A stretch of 33,940 bases of DNA from an uncultured Clostridia bacterium. GTDB taxonomy: Bacteria; Bacillota; Clostridia; Christensenellales; UBA1242. The notes under the pieces were generated by a model. It was not told the DNA's origin and made no database searches. It saw only the letters and a list, made by a program, of their open reading frames with translations. A program made the translations under genes and the position numbers. This document shows positions 7,116 to 16,865 of this stretch, in pieces. The stretch covers positions 1 to 33,940 of the forward strand of contig CALWTS010000004.1 of assembly GCA_944384535.1 (NCBI GenBank), given 5' to 3'. Numbering within the stretch: the stretch's first letter is position 1; the number at the start of each line of letters is the position of its first letter.

Positions 7116-8429
7116 TTAAAATAATCCTTTTCTAAATTTACCATTTTTAAGTTGTTTCATCATTTCTTTTGACTGTTCAAACTGCTTTAGTAGTTGATTA
7201 ACCTGCTGTATTGATGTTCCACTTCCTTTTGCAATTCTTTGACGCCTGCTCGCTTTTATAATATCAGGATTTCTTCTTTCTTGAGGTGTCATTGATTGAA
7301 TAATTGCTTTATTGACCATCAATTGTCGCTCATCAATATCAAGATTTTTAATTTTACCACCAATACCCGGAATCATACCAAGAATATCTTTTATATTTCC
7401 CATTTTCTTTATACTATCTAATTGAGATAGGTAATCATCAAATGTAAAAGAATTTTCTCTGAACTTTCTTTCCATTTCTTTTGCTTGTTCTTCACTAACA
7501 GCTTCTTGAGCCTTTTCAATAAGAGATAAAACATCTCCCATTCCTAAAATTCTACTAGCAATTCTATCTGGGTAAAAAGGTTCAATATCCCCAATTTTTT
7601 CACCCACACCAGTAAATTTTATAGGTTTCCCTGTTATAGCCTTTATTGATAAAGCAGCTCCACCTCTTGTATCACCATCAAGTTTAGTAAGAATCACACC
7701 TGTTATATCTAAATCCTTATTAAAAGAATCAGCAACGGTAACAGCATCTTGTCCAGTCATAGCATCAACAACCAAAAGTATTTCAGTTGGAGAAACTTCT
7801 TTTTTGATATTTTTTAGTTCATTCATCAACTCTTCATTTATGTGTAATCTACCAGCTGTATCAATTATAACTGTATCATATCCCTGTTTTTTTGCATGTT
7901 CAATAGATTGTTTTGCTGTTTTTACAGGATTTTGTGTTCCTTTTTCAAAAACCTCTGTATTTGCTTGTTTACCAACAACTTGCAACTGATTTATCGCTGC
8001 AGGTCGATAGATATCACAGGCAACAAGTAATGGTTTTTTTCCAGACTTTTTTAAATAAGCAGCCAGTTTTGCACACATCGTAGTTTTACCTGCTCCCTGT
8101 AATCCACACATCATTATTACAGTTGGTGGAGCGGAAGATACCATTAATTTTTGTGAGTTTGAACTCATTAATTCGGTCAACTCATCTTTAACAATTTTAA
8201 TTACTTGTTGAGCAGGAGTTAAACTTTTTAAAACCTCATCTCCAACAGCTTTTTCGGATACTGTCTTTACAAAATCCTTTGCAACCATATAATTTACATC
8301 TGCTTCTAGTAAAGCTATTCGAACTTCTCTCATTGCTTCTTTTATCTCGAGTTCAGTCAAACGACCTCTTTTGGTTAACTTAGAAAAAATATGATTAAAT
8401 TTTTCAGAAAGCGATGAAAATAAAGCCAT
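7116..8429 (-). CDS. ffh: Signal recognition particle protein Ffh (SRP54)
   Basis: A 437-residue SRP GTPase. The order is an N domain (ALLEADVNY), a G domain with GLQGAGKTT, DTAGR and TKLDGD, and a Met-rich C-terminal M domain with the SRP-RNA-binding segment around SRRQRIAKGSG. It delivers nascent membrane proteins to FtsY and SecYEG. AGGAGGG lies a few bases before the ATG. It follows ylxM by 8 bp; ftsY, often upstream, is not in this window, nor could I find the SRP RNA gene. Confidence 0.98.
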   Translation of the reverse strand: MALFSSLSEKFNHIFSKLTKRGRLTELEIKEAMREVRIALLEADVNYMVAKDFVKTVSEKAVGDEVLKSLTPAQQVIKIVKDELTELMSSNSQKLMVSSAPPTVIMMCGLQGAGKTTMCAKLAAYLKKSGKKPLLVACDIYRPAAINQLQVVGKQANTEVFEKGTQNPVKTAKQSIEHAKKQGYDTVIIDTAGRLHINEELMNELKNIKKEVSPTEILLVVDAMTGQDAVTVADSFNKDLDITGVILTKLDGDTRGGAALSIKAITGKPIKFTGVGEKIGDIEPFYPDRIASRILGMGDVLSLIEKAQEAVSEEQAKEMERKFRENSFTFDDYLSQLDSIKKMGNIKDILGMIPGIGGKIKNLDIDERQLMVNKAIIQSMTPQERRNPDIIKASRRQRIAKGSGTSIQQVNQLLKQFEQSKEMMKQLKNGKFRKGLF

Positions 8430-8437
8430 GTTCCCTC

Positions 8438-8716
8438 CTATTTTTTTTGTTTTAATTTTAAATTTTCAACTTCTTTTTGATAAGCCTCTATTTTTTTTAT
8501 AAAACAAAGTTTTTCTTCATACCTTCTTAGTTTATTTTCTGCCTTAAGAATACTATCTCTTATTGCCTGTCTTGAAATACCTAAATTTTCTGCAATCTCA
8601 CTTAGAGTTAAATCATTATCCAAATAATAAGATAAAATTTTTTTTTGTCCAAGACTTAATAGTTCGCCATAAGCATCAAACAACTTACATAGATATACAT
8701 TCTCTTCAACTTTCAT
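8438..8716 (-). CDS. ylxM: YlxM family helix-turn-helix protein
   Basis: A 92-residue protein of the YlxM/p13 family, found next to ffh in most Bacillota. It has a sigma-70-region-4-like HTH (LTLSEIAENLGISRQAIRDSI) followed by a coiled-coil-like Lys/Glu tail. It has been linked to the SRP pathway, but the molecular role is not settled. The promoter and a 20-bp palindrome lie directly upstream, so autoregulation is conceivable. Confidence 0.92.
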   Translation of the reverse strand: MKVEENVYLCKLFDAYGELLSLGQKKILSYYLDNDLTLSEIAENLGISRQAIRDSILKAENKLRRYEEKLCFIKKIEAYQKEVENLKLKQKK

Positions 8717-8728
8717 ATCGACCTTTTT

Positions 8729-8748
8729 GTAAAGTAAAATTACTTTAC
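8729..8748. promoter_or_regulatory. 20-bp palindrome just downstream of the ylxM promoter
   Basis: Perfect 9-bp arms GTAAAGTAA / TTACTTTAC with a 2-bp centre. It lies between the predicted transcription start (about 8750) and the ylxM ribosome binding site, where a repressor operator or 5' leader hairpin would act. Confidence 0.5.
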
Positions 8749-8756
8749 TCTTCGTT

Positions 8757-8785
8757 AGTATAACATATCAATACATAAAAATCAA
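8757..8785 (-). promoter_or_regulatory. Promoter for ylxM-ffh and following genes
   Basis: On the minus strand TTGATT (8780-8785), a 17-bp spacer and TATACT (8757-8762) match a housekeeping sigma promoter. It lies in the gap after hemW, indicating an independent start for the SRP/ribosome block. Confidence 0.7.
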
Positions 8786-8799
8786 GCAATTTTTTACAT

Positions 8800-9912
8800 T
8801 TATGGAAGTAATTTAACAATTATAAAATTATTTACGCCGTAATAATTAGGATTTAAATATACCTTATCATTTTTTTCAATAATAATATTTTTTTCTTTCA
8901 TAAATTTGTAGTCTGAATTTTGAGTTATATCATAACCTAAAGAGTTTAAAAATGGAATATTAACACCATTATTACATCTAAAACCCAACATAATATGTTC
9001 CTCTATAATTTGCTTTTTTGTTAAAACCTCTTTTGAAATATTTTCTCCTAAATAATATTGAGAAAAATTTTTAGGATTGGCATATCTTATTCCATTTATA
9101 TAAGAATGAGCCGCCATACCAAAACCAATATAATTCTCACCTGTCCAATATTTATAATTGTGTTTACTTTCAAACCCTTTTACTGCAAAATTTGAAATTT
9201 CATATCTTAAAAATTCACTTTTATTAAAAAAATCTGCTGTTTTTTCATAAATATCTACACTTTCATCTTCGTTTAGAATAATATTTTTATCTAAATTATA
9301 TAATTGTTCCAATTTTGTACCATTCTCAACTTGAATCATATAACATGAGAAATGCTTTACACCTAAATTTTTTAAAACTTCAATTTGTTTAATAAAATTC
9401 TCTTTGGTTTGATTTTTTAAACCTATTAATAAGTCAACTGAAATATTTTCAAATCCAACCTCTCTCGCTTGTCTAACAACATCTATCGCCTGCTCACTTG
9501 TATGTAATCTATTAATTATTTTTAAATCTTTGTCATCTAAAGTTTGCACTCCTATAGAAAGCCGATTTATTCCAACTTTTTTATAAAACTTTAATTTGTT
9601 AATATCCAAAGAATTAGGATTACATTCTATTGTTATTTCATTGTTTTCACTTAAATAAAAATTATTTTTTATTGCATCTAAAATTTTTTCGATGTTCTCT
9701 AATTTAACTATACTAGGTGTCCCGCCACCCAAATATATTGTGTCAATTTTTTCCTTTTTACCCTCAAAATATTTATTCTTAGATTGTTCTATTTCCTCTA
9801 ACAAATGATTAACATAATTTTCTTCCTGTTCTTGAATGTTCGTAAAAGATATAAAAGCACAATAATTGCATTTTCTTTCGCAAAAAGGAAGATGTACGTA
9901 TACACCTAACAT
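8800..9912 (-). CDS. hemW: HemW, radical SAM heme chaperone-like protein
   Basis: A 370-residue radical SAM protein. The N-terminal YVHLPFCERKCNYCAF carries the CxxxCxxC cluster ligands, followed by YLGGGTPS, ECNP, RLSIGVQ and a C-terminal HemW domain. HemW proteins resemble the anaerobic coproporphyrinogen oxidase HemN but act as heme-binding chaperones; the lack of the longer HemN N-terminal extension and the position behind lepA favour HemW. The ATG follows the lepA stop with no gap, as in many Bacillota. Confidence 0.93.
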   Translation of the reverse strand: MLGVYVHLPFCERKCNYCAFISFTNIQEQEENYVNHLLEEIEQSKNKYFEGKKEKIDTIYLGGGTPSIVKLENIEKILDAIKNNFYLSENNEITIECNPNSLDINKLKFYKKVGINRLSIGVQTLDDKDLKIINRLHTSEQAIDVVRQAREVGFENISVDLLIGLKNQTKENFIKQIEVLKNLGVKHFSCYMIQVENGTKLEQLYNLDKNIILNEDESVDIYEKTADFFNKSEFLRYEISNFAVKGFESKHNYKYWTGENYIGFGMAAHSYINGIRYANPKNFSQYYLGENISKEVLTKKQIIEEHIMLGFRCNNGVNIPFLNSLGYDITQNSDYKFMKEKNIIIEKNDKVYLNPNYYGVNNFIIVKLLP

Positions 9913-11721
9913 TTATTTATCCTCATCATCTAGTTTTAAAATTGACATAAAAGCCTCAGAAGGTATTTCTACAGAACCTATTTTCCTCATTCTCTTTTTC
10001 CCTTCCTTTTGTTTTTCAAGCAATTTTCTCTTTCTTGTTATATCTCCACCATAACATTTTGCTAACACATCTTTTCTCATTGCAGATATTGTCTCTCTAG
10101 CGATTACTTTAGTTCCAATTGCTGCTTGAATAGGTACTTCAAAAAGTTGTCGAGGAATAATTTTTTTCAACTTTTCAGTCAAAACACGTCCCCTAGAATA
10201 TGCTTTGTCTTTATGAACTATTATGGATAAAGCATCACATTTTTCTCCATTTAACAAAATATCAACTTTAACCAAATCGCTTTTTTGATATCCTGCAAGC
10301 TCGTAATCAAAACTAGCGTATCCCTTCGTTCTTGATTTTAAACTGTCAAAGAAATCAAAAACAATCTCTCCTAAAGGTAAAATATAATTTAACTTTACCC
10401 TATTTGTATCTATATAAATTAAGTCTTTATAAACCCCTCTCTTGTCCTGGCATAATTCCATAATTGCACCAACATATTCTGGAGGAGTAAAAATACTAGC
10501 TTTTACAACAGGTTCTTCAATGTGTTCAATTTCTACAGGTGATGGTAATGCAGATGGATTAGATATCTCTAATAATTCTCCATTAGTTTTATACACATGA
10601 TAAAAAACACTTGGTGCTGTCGTTATAATATCTAAATTAAACTCTCTTTCTATACGTTCTGTTATAATTTCTAAATGTAACAATCCTAAAAAACCACATC
10701 TAAAACCAAATCCTAAAGCTTGTGAAACTTCTGGCATATAATCTAAAGATGCATCATTTAACTTAAGTTTTTCAAGAGCATCTTTGAGTTCGTTATATTT
10801 TGCTCCATCAACAGGAAAAACACCGCAAAAAACAACTGGCTGAACCTTCTTATAACCAGGTAAAGGTTTTTCAATAGGATCATTAGCGAGTGTAATTGTA
10901 TCACCAACCTCAACATCAGAAATATTTTTTATAGAACCAGCAATATAACCAACATCACCTGCTTTTAAATTATCAACAATTTTTTCGTTTGGCACGAAAA
11001 TTCCAACTTCGGTAACATCATAAACTTTTCCTGTCTGCATCATTTTTATTTTATCACCAACTTTAACACAGCCATCAAAAACTCTTATTAAACAAATTGC
11101 TCCCTTAAAATTATCATAATAACTGTCAAAAATTAAACATTTTAATCTAGCATCTTCATTCCCTTTTGGCGCAGGAAATTCTTTAACTATCATTTCTAAT
11201 ACTTGATCAATGTTTGTCCCATCTTTAGCCGAAATACAAGGAGCATGCATAGCAGGAATACCTACTACATCTTCAATTTCTTTTTTTACTTCATCAGGTC
11301 TTGCACTTGGAAGATCAATTTTATTGATTACAGGTAATATTTCCAAATTGTTATCTATTGCTAAATAGGCATTTGCTAATGTTTGCGCTTCTACTCCTTG
11401 TGATGCATCAACAATCAAAATAGCTCCTTCACACGCCGCAAGCGACCTAGATACTTCATAAGTAAAATCTACATGACCTGGAGTATCAATTAAATTTAAT
11501 TCATATTCTTCACCTTCATAATTATAAATCATCCTTGTTGGCGTTAGTTTGATAGTAATTCCTTTTTCTCTTTCAAGCTCCATATTATCCAAAATTTGCG
11601 CTTGCATATCTCTTTTTGCTAGCGTACCGGTTTTCTCAATTAATCTATCTGCTAAAGTAGATTTTCCGTGGTCTATATGTGCAACAATACAAAAATTCCT
11701 TATCTTTTTTATTCTTTCCAT
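9913..11721 (-). CDS. lepA: Elongation factor 4 (LepA), ribosome-associated GTPase
   Basis: A 602-residue translational GTPase of normal length. G1 is AHIDHGKS (14-21), G3 is DTPGH and G4 is NKIDLP. It then has EF-G-like domains II, III and V and the LepA-specific C-terminal domain with [18 protein letters not shown]. It remodels stalled or elongating ribosomes and may assist 30S maturation. Met1 matches the family N-terminus closely, yet no Shine-Dalgarno is visible; a perfect TATAAT sits 7 nt before the ATG, so the mRNA is probably leaderless. Confidence 0.98.
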   Translation of the reverse strand: MERIKKIRNFCIVAHIDHGKSTLADRLIEKTGTLAKRDMQAQILDNMELEREKGITIKLTPTRMIYNYEGEEYELNLIDTPGHVDFTYEVSRSLAACEGAILIVDASQGVEAQTLANAYLAIDNNLEILPVINKIDLPSARPDEVKKEIEDVVGIPAMHAPCISAKDGTNIDQVLEMIVKEFPAPKGNEDARLKCLIFDSYYDNFKGAICLIRVFDGCVKVGDKIKMMQTGKVYDVTEVGIFVPNEKIVDNLKAGDVGYIAGSIKNISDVEVGDTITLANDPIEKPLPGYKKVQPVVFCGVFPVDGAKYNELKDALEKLKLNDASLDYMPEVSQALGFGFRCGFLGLLHLEIITERIEREFNLDIITTAPSVFYHVYKTNGELLEISNPSALPSPVEIEHIEEPVVKASIFTPPEYVGAIMELCQDKRGVYKDLIYIDTNRVKLNYILPLGEIVFDFFDSLKSRTKGYASFDYELAGYQKSDLVKVDILLNGEKCDALSIIVHKDKAYSRGRVLTEKLKKIIPRQLFEVPIQAAIGTKVIARETISAMRKDVLAKCYGGDITRKRKLLEKQKEGKKRMRKIGSVEIPSEAFMSILKLDDEDK

Positions 11722-11728
11722 AGGTTAA

Positions 11729-11757
11729 ATTATAAATAAAAACAAAAAATAAATCAA
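11729..11757 (-). promoter_or_regulatory. lepA promoter, predicted leaderless start
   Basis: TTGATT (11752-11757), a 17-bp spacer and TATAAT (11729-11734) on the minus strand. The -10 ends 7 nt before the lepA ATG, so transcription should begin at or next to the start codon. Confidence 0.7.
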
Positions 11758-11808
11758 TCTTTTAAATAAATAAGTATCTAAAATAAAATACTATTTATTT
11801 TTTTTGCT

Positions 11809-11836
11809 TTGTATTTGTTGTGTGTTATGTTATAAT
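11809..11836 (+). promoter_or_regulatory. Candidate promoter of the glycerophosphodiesterase gene
   Basis: TTGTAT (11809-11814), a 16-bp spacer and TATAAT (11831-11836). It gives a leader of about 75 nt that ends in AAGGTGG before the ATG at 11918. A second TATAAT-like stretch occurs near 11860. Confidence 0.5.
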
Positions 11837-11917
11837 AACAATAGATTATAAATAAATTATAATATTTTGTCGTTTTTTTTATTTTTTTGACATAATAATA
11901 TTAAGGTGGTATAAAAA

Positions 11918-12646
11918 ATGGATTTATTTAATAGTTGGTTAGTACAATCCCCAATAGCACATAGAGGTTTGCATGATAAAACACACCCTGAAAATTCTAT
12001 GTCAGCTTTTTCTCGTGCAATTGAAGAAGGTTATCCTATTGAACTTGATGTTCAAATAATTTCTGATGGAACAATTGTTGTTTTTCACGATGAATGTCTT
12101 TCTAGATTAACCGATAACGACGGTTATATTAAGTTTTTAAAAAAATCTGATTTAGATATTTTAACTTTAAAGGATAGTAAAGAAAAAATACCAACATTTG
12201 AAGATGTATTAAAGTTAGTTAATGGTCGTGTTCCTATTTTGATTGAAATTAAAAACCCTAGCAAAGTTGGAGAATTAGAAAAAAGTTTAATTGAAATTTT
12301 AAAAAACTATGATGGACAATACGCAATTCAATCTTTTAACCCTTTTGTACTTGAGTATTTTTACAAACATGCACCAAACATCCTTAGAGGACAATTATCT
12401 GGCTATATGAAAGATAGCAATTTATCGTTTTTAAAAAAATTTGCATTAAAAAGAATGTTATTAAATAAAAAAATAAGTCATCCCGATTTCATATCCTATG
12501 AAGGAAAACATCTACCAAACAGATTTGTGAAAAAATTTAAAAATTTACCTTTATTAGCTTGGACGATTCAAAGTCAAAGTGAATATTTAAGAGTAGTTAA
12601 ATATTGCGATAATGTAATCTTTGAAGGTTTTGAACCAACAATATAA
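11918..12646 (+). CDS. Glycerophosphodiester phosphodiesterase (GDPD family)
   Basis: A 242-residue enzyme that cleaves glycerophosphodiesters to glycerol-3-phosphate and an alcohol. Signatures are IAHRG (His15), HPENS, the metal-binding ELDV (Glu42, Asp44) and the general acid His57 in VFHDE; IEIKNP comes later. No signal peptide is present, so it is cytoplasmic, acting on phospholipid breakdown products. An AAGGTGG ribosome binding site precedes the ATG. It is monocistronic, divergent from lepA and convergent with rsmD. Confidence 0.92.
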   Translation: MDLFNSWLVQSPIAHRGLHDKTHPENSMSAFSRAIEEGYPIELDVQIISDGTIVVFHDECLSRLTDNDGYIKFLKKSDLDILTLKDSKEKIPTFEDVLKLVNGRVPILIEIKNPSKVGELEKSLIEILKNYDGQYAIQSFNPFVLEYFYKHAPNILRGQLSGYMKDSNLSFLKKFALKRMLLNKKISHPDFISYEGKHLPNRFVKKFKNLPLLAWTIQSQSEYLRVVKYCDNVIFEGFEPTI

Positions 12647-12667
12647 AACAATATAAAAAGAAGATTT

Positions 12668-12699
12668 AAATAAAAAGAAGATTAATCTTCTTTTTATTT
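12668..12699. terminator. Bidirectional terminator between the GDPD gene and rsmD
   Basis: A perfect 16-bp inverted repeat AAATAAAAAGAAGATT / AATCTTCTTTTTATTT followed by a T run. It overlaps the rsmD stop codon at 12694 and can act on both strands. Confidence 0.85.
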
Positions 12700-13233
12700 T
12701 TTTAAATAAGTAACTTTTTTTATCCCATAAATTTTTTCATCAAAAACAATAAAAGGTTCATAATTAAATTCATCTTTTTTATCATGTTCACAAACAATAA
12801 TTCCGCACTCTGTTAAAATATCATTTTCATAAATAAGTTTAATTGATTTTTCATAGAATCCACTCTTATATGGAGGATCTAAAATTATTATATCAAATTT
12901 TTGATCTTTTAACCTTTTTATAGCATCTTCAAAATCAGATTTAATTACCTTTATGCAATTACCTTCAATTTTTAAATTTATTAAATTGTTTTTTATTAAT
13001 TTGATTGAACGAATATCTTTATCAACTAAAAATACTTCTTTTGCTCCTCTGCTTAAAGCTTCTATACCTAAAGCTCCAGTTCCTGCAAATAAATCTAGAA
13101 CCTTTGCTCCATTTATCTCCATAAATAATTTATTGAATATAGATTGTTTAACAACATCAGCTGTTGGTCGTATGTGTTCATACGTATTATCAATTAACTT
13201 TCTTCCCTTAAATTTTCCTGCTGTTACTTTCAT
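12694..13233 (-). CDS. rsmD: 16S rRNA (guanine966-N2)-methyltransferase RsmD
   Basis: A 179-residue SAM-dependent methyltransferase. The N-terminal VTAGKFKGRKL is typical, motif I is DLFAGTGALG (47-56) and the catalytic motif IV is LDPPY (118-122). It methylates G966 of 16S rRNA on 30S particles. In many relatives coaD follows; here a terminator follows instead. There is no visible ribosome binding site: a TATGAT hexamer lies 6 nt before the ATG, suggesting a leaderless transcript. Confidence 0.93.
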   Translation of the reverse strand: MKVTAGKFKGRKLIDNTYEHIRPTADVVKQSIFNKLFMEINGAKVLDLFAGTGALGIEALSRGAKEVFLVDKDIRSIKLIKNNLINLKIEGNCIKVIKSDFEDAIKRLKDQKFDIIILDPPYKSGFYEKSIKLIYENDILTECGIIVCEHDKKDEFNYEPFIVFDEKIYGIKKVTYLKK

Positions 13234-13239
13234 GCTTAT

Positions 13240-13268
13240 ATCATAGCAAAAACAACAATTTTAACCAA
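13240..13268 (-). promoter_or_regulatory. rsmD promoter, predicted leaderless start
   Basis: TTGGTT (13263-13268), a 17-bp spacer and TATGAT (13240-13245) on the minus strand, 6 nt from the ATG. The -35 is weak. Confidence 0.45.
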
Positions 13269-13343
13269 ATCATTTTTTATTTTTATATAAACAATCACAT
13301 TGTTTTTCATTTTTTCATAAATTGATTTTTGTAAGGAGGAAAA

Positions 13344-14372
13344 ATGCAAAAAGTAAAAAATCTATCTATATTCATCGCATGTATACTTATATGCCTAGTT
13401 TCAAGTCTCCTTTTTGTTGGATGTGGTCAAAATAATGAAAATGATATACGTTTAAATGAGGTTACAAGAAGTATATTCTATGCTCCATTATATGCAGCAT
13501 ACAATTTAGGTTATTTTGAAGATGAAGGATTGAATGTTTCTATTGAAACTTCTTCTGGTTCTGATGCCTCTATGACCGCACTTATAAGCGGAAGTGCAGA
13601 TATAGTATTAGTAGGGCCTGAACAAGTTGTATATGCTGATGGAAAACAAAATCAACCTATTATATTCGGTCAACTTACACAAAAAGATGGTTCTTTCTTC
13701 GTTTCTAGAGATGACCTTAGTGATTTTTCTTTAAATTCGTTAAAAGGTAAAACCATAATAGGAGGGCGTGCTGGCGGATTTCCTGCAATGACTCTTCAAT
13801 ACATTATTGAAAAAGCTGGATTGACAATAGGGACAGATCTTACTAAAGGTGAAGTAAATTTAAGAACTGATGTTTCTTTTGCAATGATTGGAAGTGAATT
13901 TATTTCATCTCATTGTGAATTTTGTACACTGTTTGAACCTACTGCAACAATGATGGAAAAAGATGGAAATGGTTACGTATTAGATGCTGTTGGAGATTAT
14001 TCAGGATATCTTCCATATACTTGTTTTGCAGCAACTCAAAATTACCTAACAAACAATTCCGAGCAAGCAGAAAAATTTTTAACAGCTGTTTATAATGGTT
14101 ATAAATATATTTCAACGCAATCTTCTACCAAAGCTGCAGAAGCACTCTTGCCTTCTTTTAGTGGTATGACTATTGAAGAATTAGAGATAGCTGTAGAACA
14201 GTATTTATCAATAGATGCTTGGTGTAGTAATTTTTCACTTACGAAAACTTCTTTTGACACTATGCTAGATGTTATAAATTCTACACAAGGTGAAGTTTTA
14301 GGCGTAAAATACTCACCTAGTTATGATAAAATTGTTAACAATACAATTGCAGAAAAAATAGCTTTAAAATAA
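13344..14372 (+). CDS. NMT1/SsuA-type ABC transporter substrate-binding lipoprotein, orphan
   Basis: A 342-residue lipoprotein with lipobox LFVGC (Cys27). The mature part is a type II periplasmic-binding fold of the NMT1/ThiY/SsuA group: FYAPLYAAYNLGYFEDEGL, GSADIVLVGPEQ and SLKGKTIIGGRAGGFP are typical. Relatives bind thiamine precursors, alkanesulfonates, nitrate or taurine; the ligand cannot be assigned here. No permease or ATPase gene is adjacent and I see no TPP-riboswitch-like leader, so partner genes must be elsewhere. AAGGAGG lies just before the ATG. A Cys pair (CEFCTLFEPT) sits in the ligand-cleft region and is unusual. Confidence 0.9.
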   Translation: MQKVKNLSIFIACILICLVSSLLFVGCGQNNENDIRLNEVTRSIFYAPLYAAYNLGYFEDEGLNVSIETSSGSDASMTALISGSADIVLVGPEQVVYADGKQNQPIIFGQLTQKDGSFFVSRDDLSDFSLNSLKGKTIIGGRAGGFPAMTLQYIIEKAGLTIGTDLTKGEVNLRTDVSFAMIGSEFISSHCEFCTLFEPTATMMEKDGNGYVLDAVGDYSGYLPYTCFAATQNYLTNNSEQAEKFLTAVYNGYKYISTQSSTKAAEALLPSFSGMTIEELEIAVEQYLSIDAWCSNFSLTKTSFDTMLDVINSTQGEVLGVKYSPSYDKIVNNTIAEKIALK

Positions 14373-14400
14373 AAAAAAAGACTATTATAGTCTTTTTTTT
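14372..14400. terminator. Bidirectional terminator between the binding protein and surface protein genes
   Basis: GACTA-TTA-TAGTC core flanked by eight A and eight T residues, placed between convergent stops. Confidence 0.85.
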
Positions 14401-16768
14401 ATACATAATAATCTTTATAAGATGAATTCTTTGTTTCATTTTTGGTTTTTAACTTTTTCTTTCCTTTTCCACCGCCCCTACGTTTTATAATAACAAATAT
14501 TACTACCCCAGTGGCAACTACTACAACAACAGGGATGAGTATATAAAGCCAAAGCAAATTATTTTCTAAAGATGAATCATCTTTTAATATATTCAAACTT
14601 AGTGAAAGTTGATTATTATCAGGCTTTATATTCCTCATATCCAAACTAAACTTATATGTTGTTTCACTTGTTGTTTCATCTTTTAATGGATCATTTGTCA
14701 TTATTATTGAATTAACACCATAAGTCGTAGAAATATTTTTTATAAAAGTTTCATAATCAAGAACATAATTTTTTAATGTAACAATTTCTAATGATAATCT
14801 TGAATTATTAGGAGAAACAGCTATATCATTTTCTTCGAATAAAACTCCATCAATTTTTATAGATTTTACTTGTTGTTTATTAACATTTGAAAAATTAACC
14901 TTTATTGCACTTTCACTAGTAAAATAAGCAACTAATTTAAACTCTTTATTAAATGGTTCTGTTCCAAAACGAATTGTAACAGTACTTTGTGTATCACCCT
15001 CAAAATCTACTTTTATCAAATCACCATTATTACCTATATAGTAAAGTTCCCAATAATCAAAACTATAAATTCCTTTTCCAACAGCGATGATACTCATAAC
15101 AGAACTATTATAAATAAAAACTTGTTCCATTTCTTCAGTTAAAGAACTTGATTCTACCCTTCTTATTCCACCTTCAGAATTTAATTTAGCTTCATCAGAA
15201 ATTGTGATAAGACAGTTATAATTTTTTGCACTTAAAGTAAATGAATAACTTCCATCAGTAAGATCACTAACATGTACTGGTATTTTATATCCGGTAATTA
15301 TTCCACTTTCATTAGTTACAACGTAATCACTATAAATCAAACCTAAATCTAAAACTTTAGTTGAATTAAGTAAAACTTGGTTAAGTTCATAATAACCATA
15401 ATATTTTTCTGCTAAATTGATGCTAATGTAAATAATATTATCATACTTAGCACTCAATGTTGCAACCTCTTCTTCATCTTGAATAAAAACTGCTGACTCT
15501 ATAATTTCCAAAGCATCTAAAATTGAGTTAAAAGCATAGTTAAATTTTTGAAAGAATTGTAAACGTATTTTAGAATTTGTAATCATCCATACTTTATCAA
15601 AATCCCAAAGAGGGTTTGAAGGATCAAAATTATCTCTATTTTTTAAGAAAGATTCAGTTAAAGATTTTATATTTGTTAAATAATCGCTAGTGATATTTTC
15701 GCCATTTAATCCAATCGCACCATAACTTCCTACAAAATAATCAAAATTAATATTTGTAATTGTCAGATTATTTGAATATGAAATTCCTCCGACAATACCA
15801 CCTTCATAATTATTTAAATTGCTATTATTAGAAGATGATGATATTTGCCCCATATAACAACAATTCTTAATAAAAGACTTGCTGCCTATAACGTATCCTG
15901 CTATACCACCAAAAAATTGGTTTGTAAGGTTATTTTCACTGGTAGTAATATTGTTTGTATAGTTTATATTACCAAAACTTAAACAGTTTAAAATATAAGC
16001 TTGTTCTAATTGTCCAACTAACCCACCAATATAAACAGATGCATTCTTGTTCAATTGCACATTTAAATCATAATATGAATTGCAATTAAGAATATTTGCT
16101 TCTCCTTCATTTAATGAGGATTTTGGATTCCCCGTTAATTTACCAGCTAAAGAACCAAAATTAACATTAGAATATATATTTAAATTAACCTGAGTAGTTT
16201 TTTCCTCTGATAAAGTTGAAATTTCTTCATCAACAAGATTACTATTTTCAGTTGTTTCTTCGTTTATAATAACTTCAACATTGTACAATTCACAATTTTC
16301 AATTATTACATTTTCACCATAACCAACTAATATTCCAGCGTAAATTTCATTAATATTTTTATCATCAAACTCAAAACTAATTTGTCCTGATACTCCTAAA
16401 TTTTTAATTGTTGCATTTTTAGCATAAGGAATCAATCCATAATATAATGAACCAGATGTGAAATTTACATTTGTAATTATATTGTTGTTTCCATCAAAAG
16501 TTCCAGAAAAAATATTTTTATTTTGGTAAATATCACTTAAATCATAATTAGTAAAATCTAGGTCTTCTTCTAATTTTATAAAAACATTTTGGTTATTATA
16601 TGTAGTAGGACTATTAAAGGTAGTTATGAATTCTTCAGGAGAAGATATTGGTATATTTATTTCTTCATTATCATCTTCAGCAAAAGACTGAAACAAGGAT
16701 TGCGTAGAAAGCAATCCACCTGTTATTATAAAGACAAACGATAAAATACAAACAAAAAATTTTTTCAT
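14399..16768 (-). CDS. Large membrane-anchored surface protein with GLUG-type beta-helix region
   Basis: A 789-residue exported protein. A signal peptide (MKKFFVCILSFVFIITGG) leads to an acidic start and then a repeat region with FSGTFDGNNNIITNVNF, IKNLGVSGQI and several NC-containing turns, the GLUG/right-handed beta-helix pattern. After less defined beta-rich domains comes one C-terminal membrane segment (LLWLYILIPVVVVVATG...) with a Lys/Arg-rich cytoplasmic tail. There is no LPXTG. The ATG at 16768 is preferred over one 15 bases upstream because GGGAG lies 6 nt before it. Its repeat region resembles the fragment at 1-646. A role in adhesion or the cell surface is inferred. Confidence 0.85.
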   Translation of the reverse strand: MKKFFVCILSFVFIITGGLLSTQSLFQSFAEDDNEEINIPISSPEEFITTFNSPTTYNNQNVFIKLEEDLDFTNYDLSDIYQNKNIFSGTFDGNNNIITNVNFTSGSLYYGLIPYAKNATIKNLGVSGQISFEFDDKNINEIYAGILVGYGENVIIENCELYNVEVIINEETTENSNLVDEEISTLSEEKTTQVNLNIYSNVNFGSLAGKLTGNPKSSLNEGEANILNCNSYYDLNVQLNKNASVYIGGLVGQLEQAYILNCLSFGNINYTNNITTSENNLTNQFFGGIAGYVIGSKSFIKNCCYMGQISSSSNNSNLNNYEGGIVGGISYSNNLTITNINFDYFVGSYGAIGLNGENITSDYLTNIKSLTESFLKNRDNFDPSNPLWDFDKVWMITNSKIRLQFFQKFNYAFNSILDALEIIESAVFIQDEEEVATLSAKYDNIIYISINLAEKYYGYYELNQVLLNSTKVLDLGLIYSDYVVTNESGIITGYKIPVHVSDLTDGSYSFTLSAKNYNCLITISDEAKLNSEGGIRRVESSSLTEEMEQVFIYNSSVMSIIAVGKGIYSFDYWELYYIGNNGDLIKVDFEGDTQSTVTIRFGTEPFNKEFKLVAYFTSESAIKVNFSNVNKQQVKSIKIDGVLFEENDIAVSPNNSRLSLEIVTLKNYVLDYETFIKNISTTYGVNSIIMTNDPLKDETTSETTYKFSLDMRNIKPDNNQLSLSLNILKDDSSLENNLLWLYILIPVVVVVATGVVIFVIIKRRGGGKGKKKLKTKNETKNSSYKDYYV

Positions 16769-16865
16769 ATTTCTCCCTATCAACAGTATTTACATTATAC
16801 CAATAATTTACCATATAAATATAATTTTTCCAAATAAATTACAAAATATTTTAAAAATGTAAAAT

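Noticed and set aside
8800..9912. HemN (oxygen-independent coproporphyrinogen oxidase) for the radical SAM gene
   Set aside because: The protein starts right at the radical SAM domain, is of HemW length and follows lepA; HemN has an extra N-terminal region.
13247..13343. TPP riboswitch before the NMT1-like binding protein
   Set aside because: I looked for the conserved CTGAGA and related THI-box elements and did not find them; the gap is short and AT-rich.
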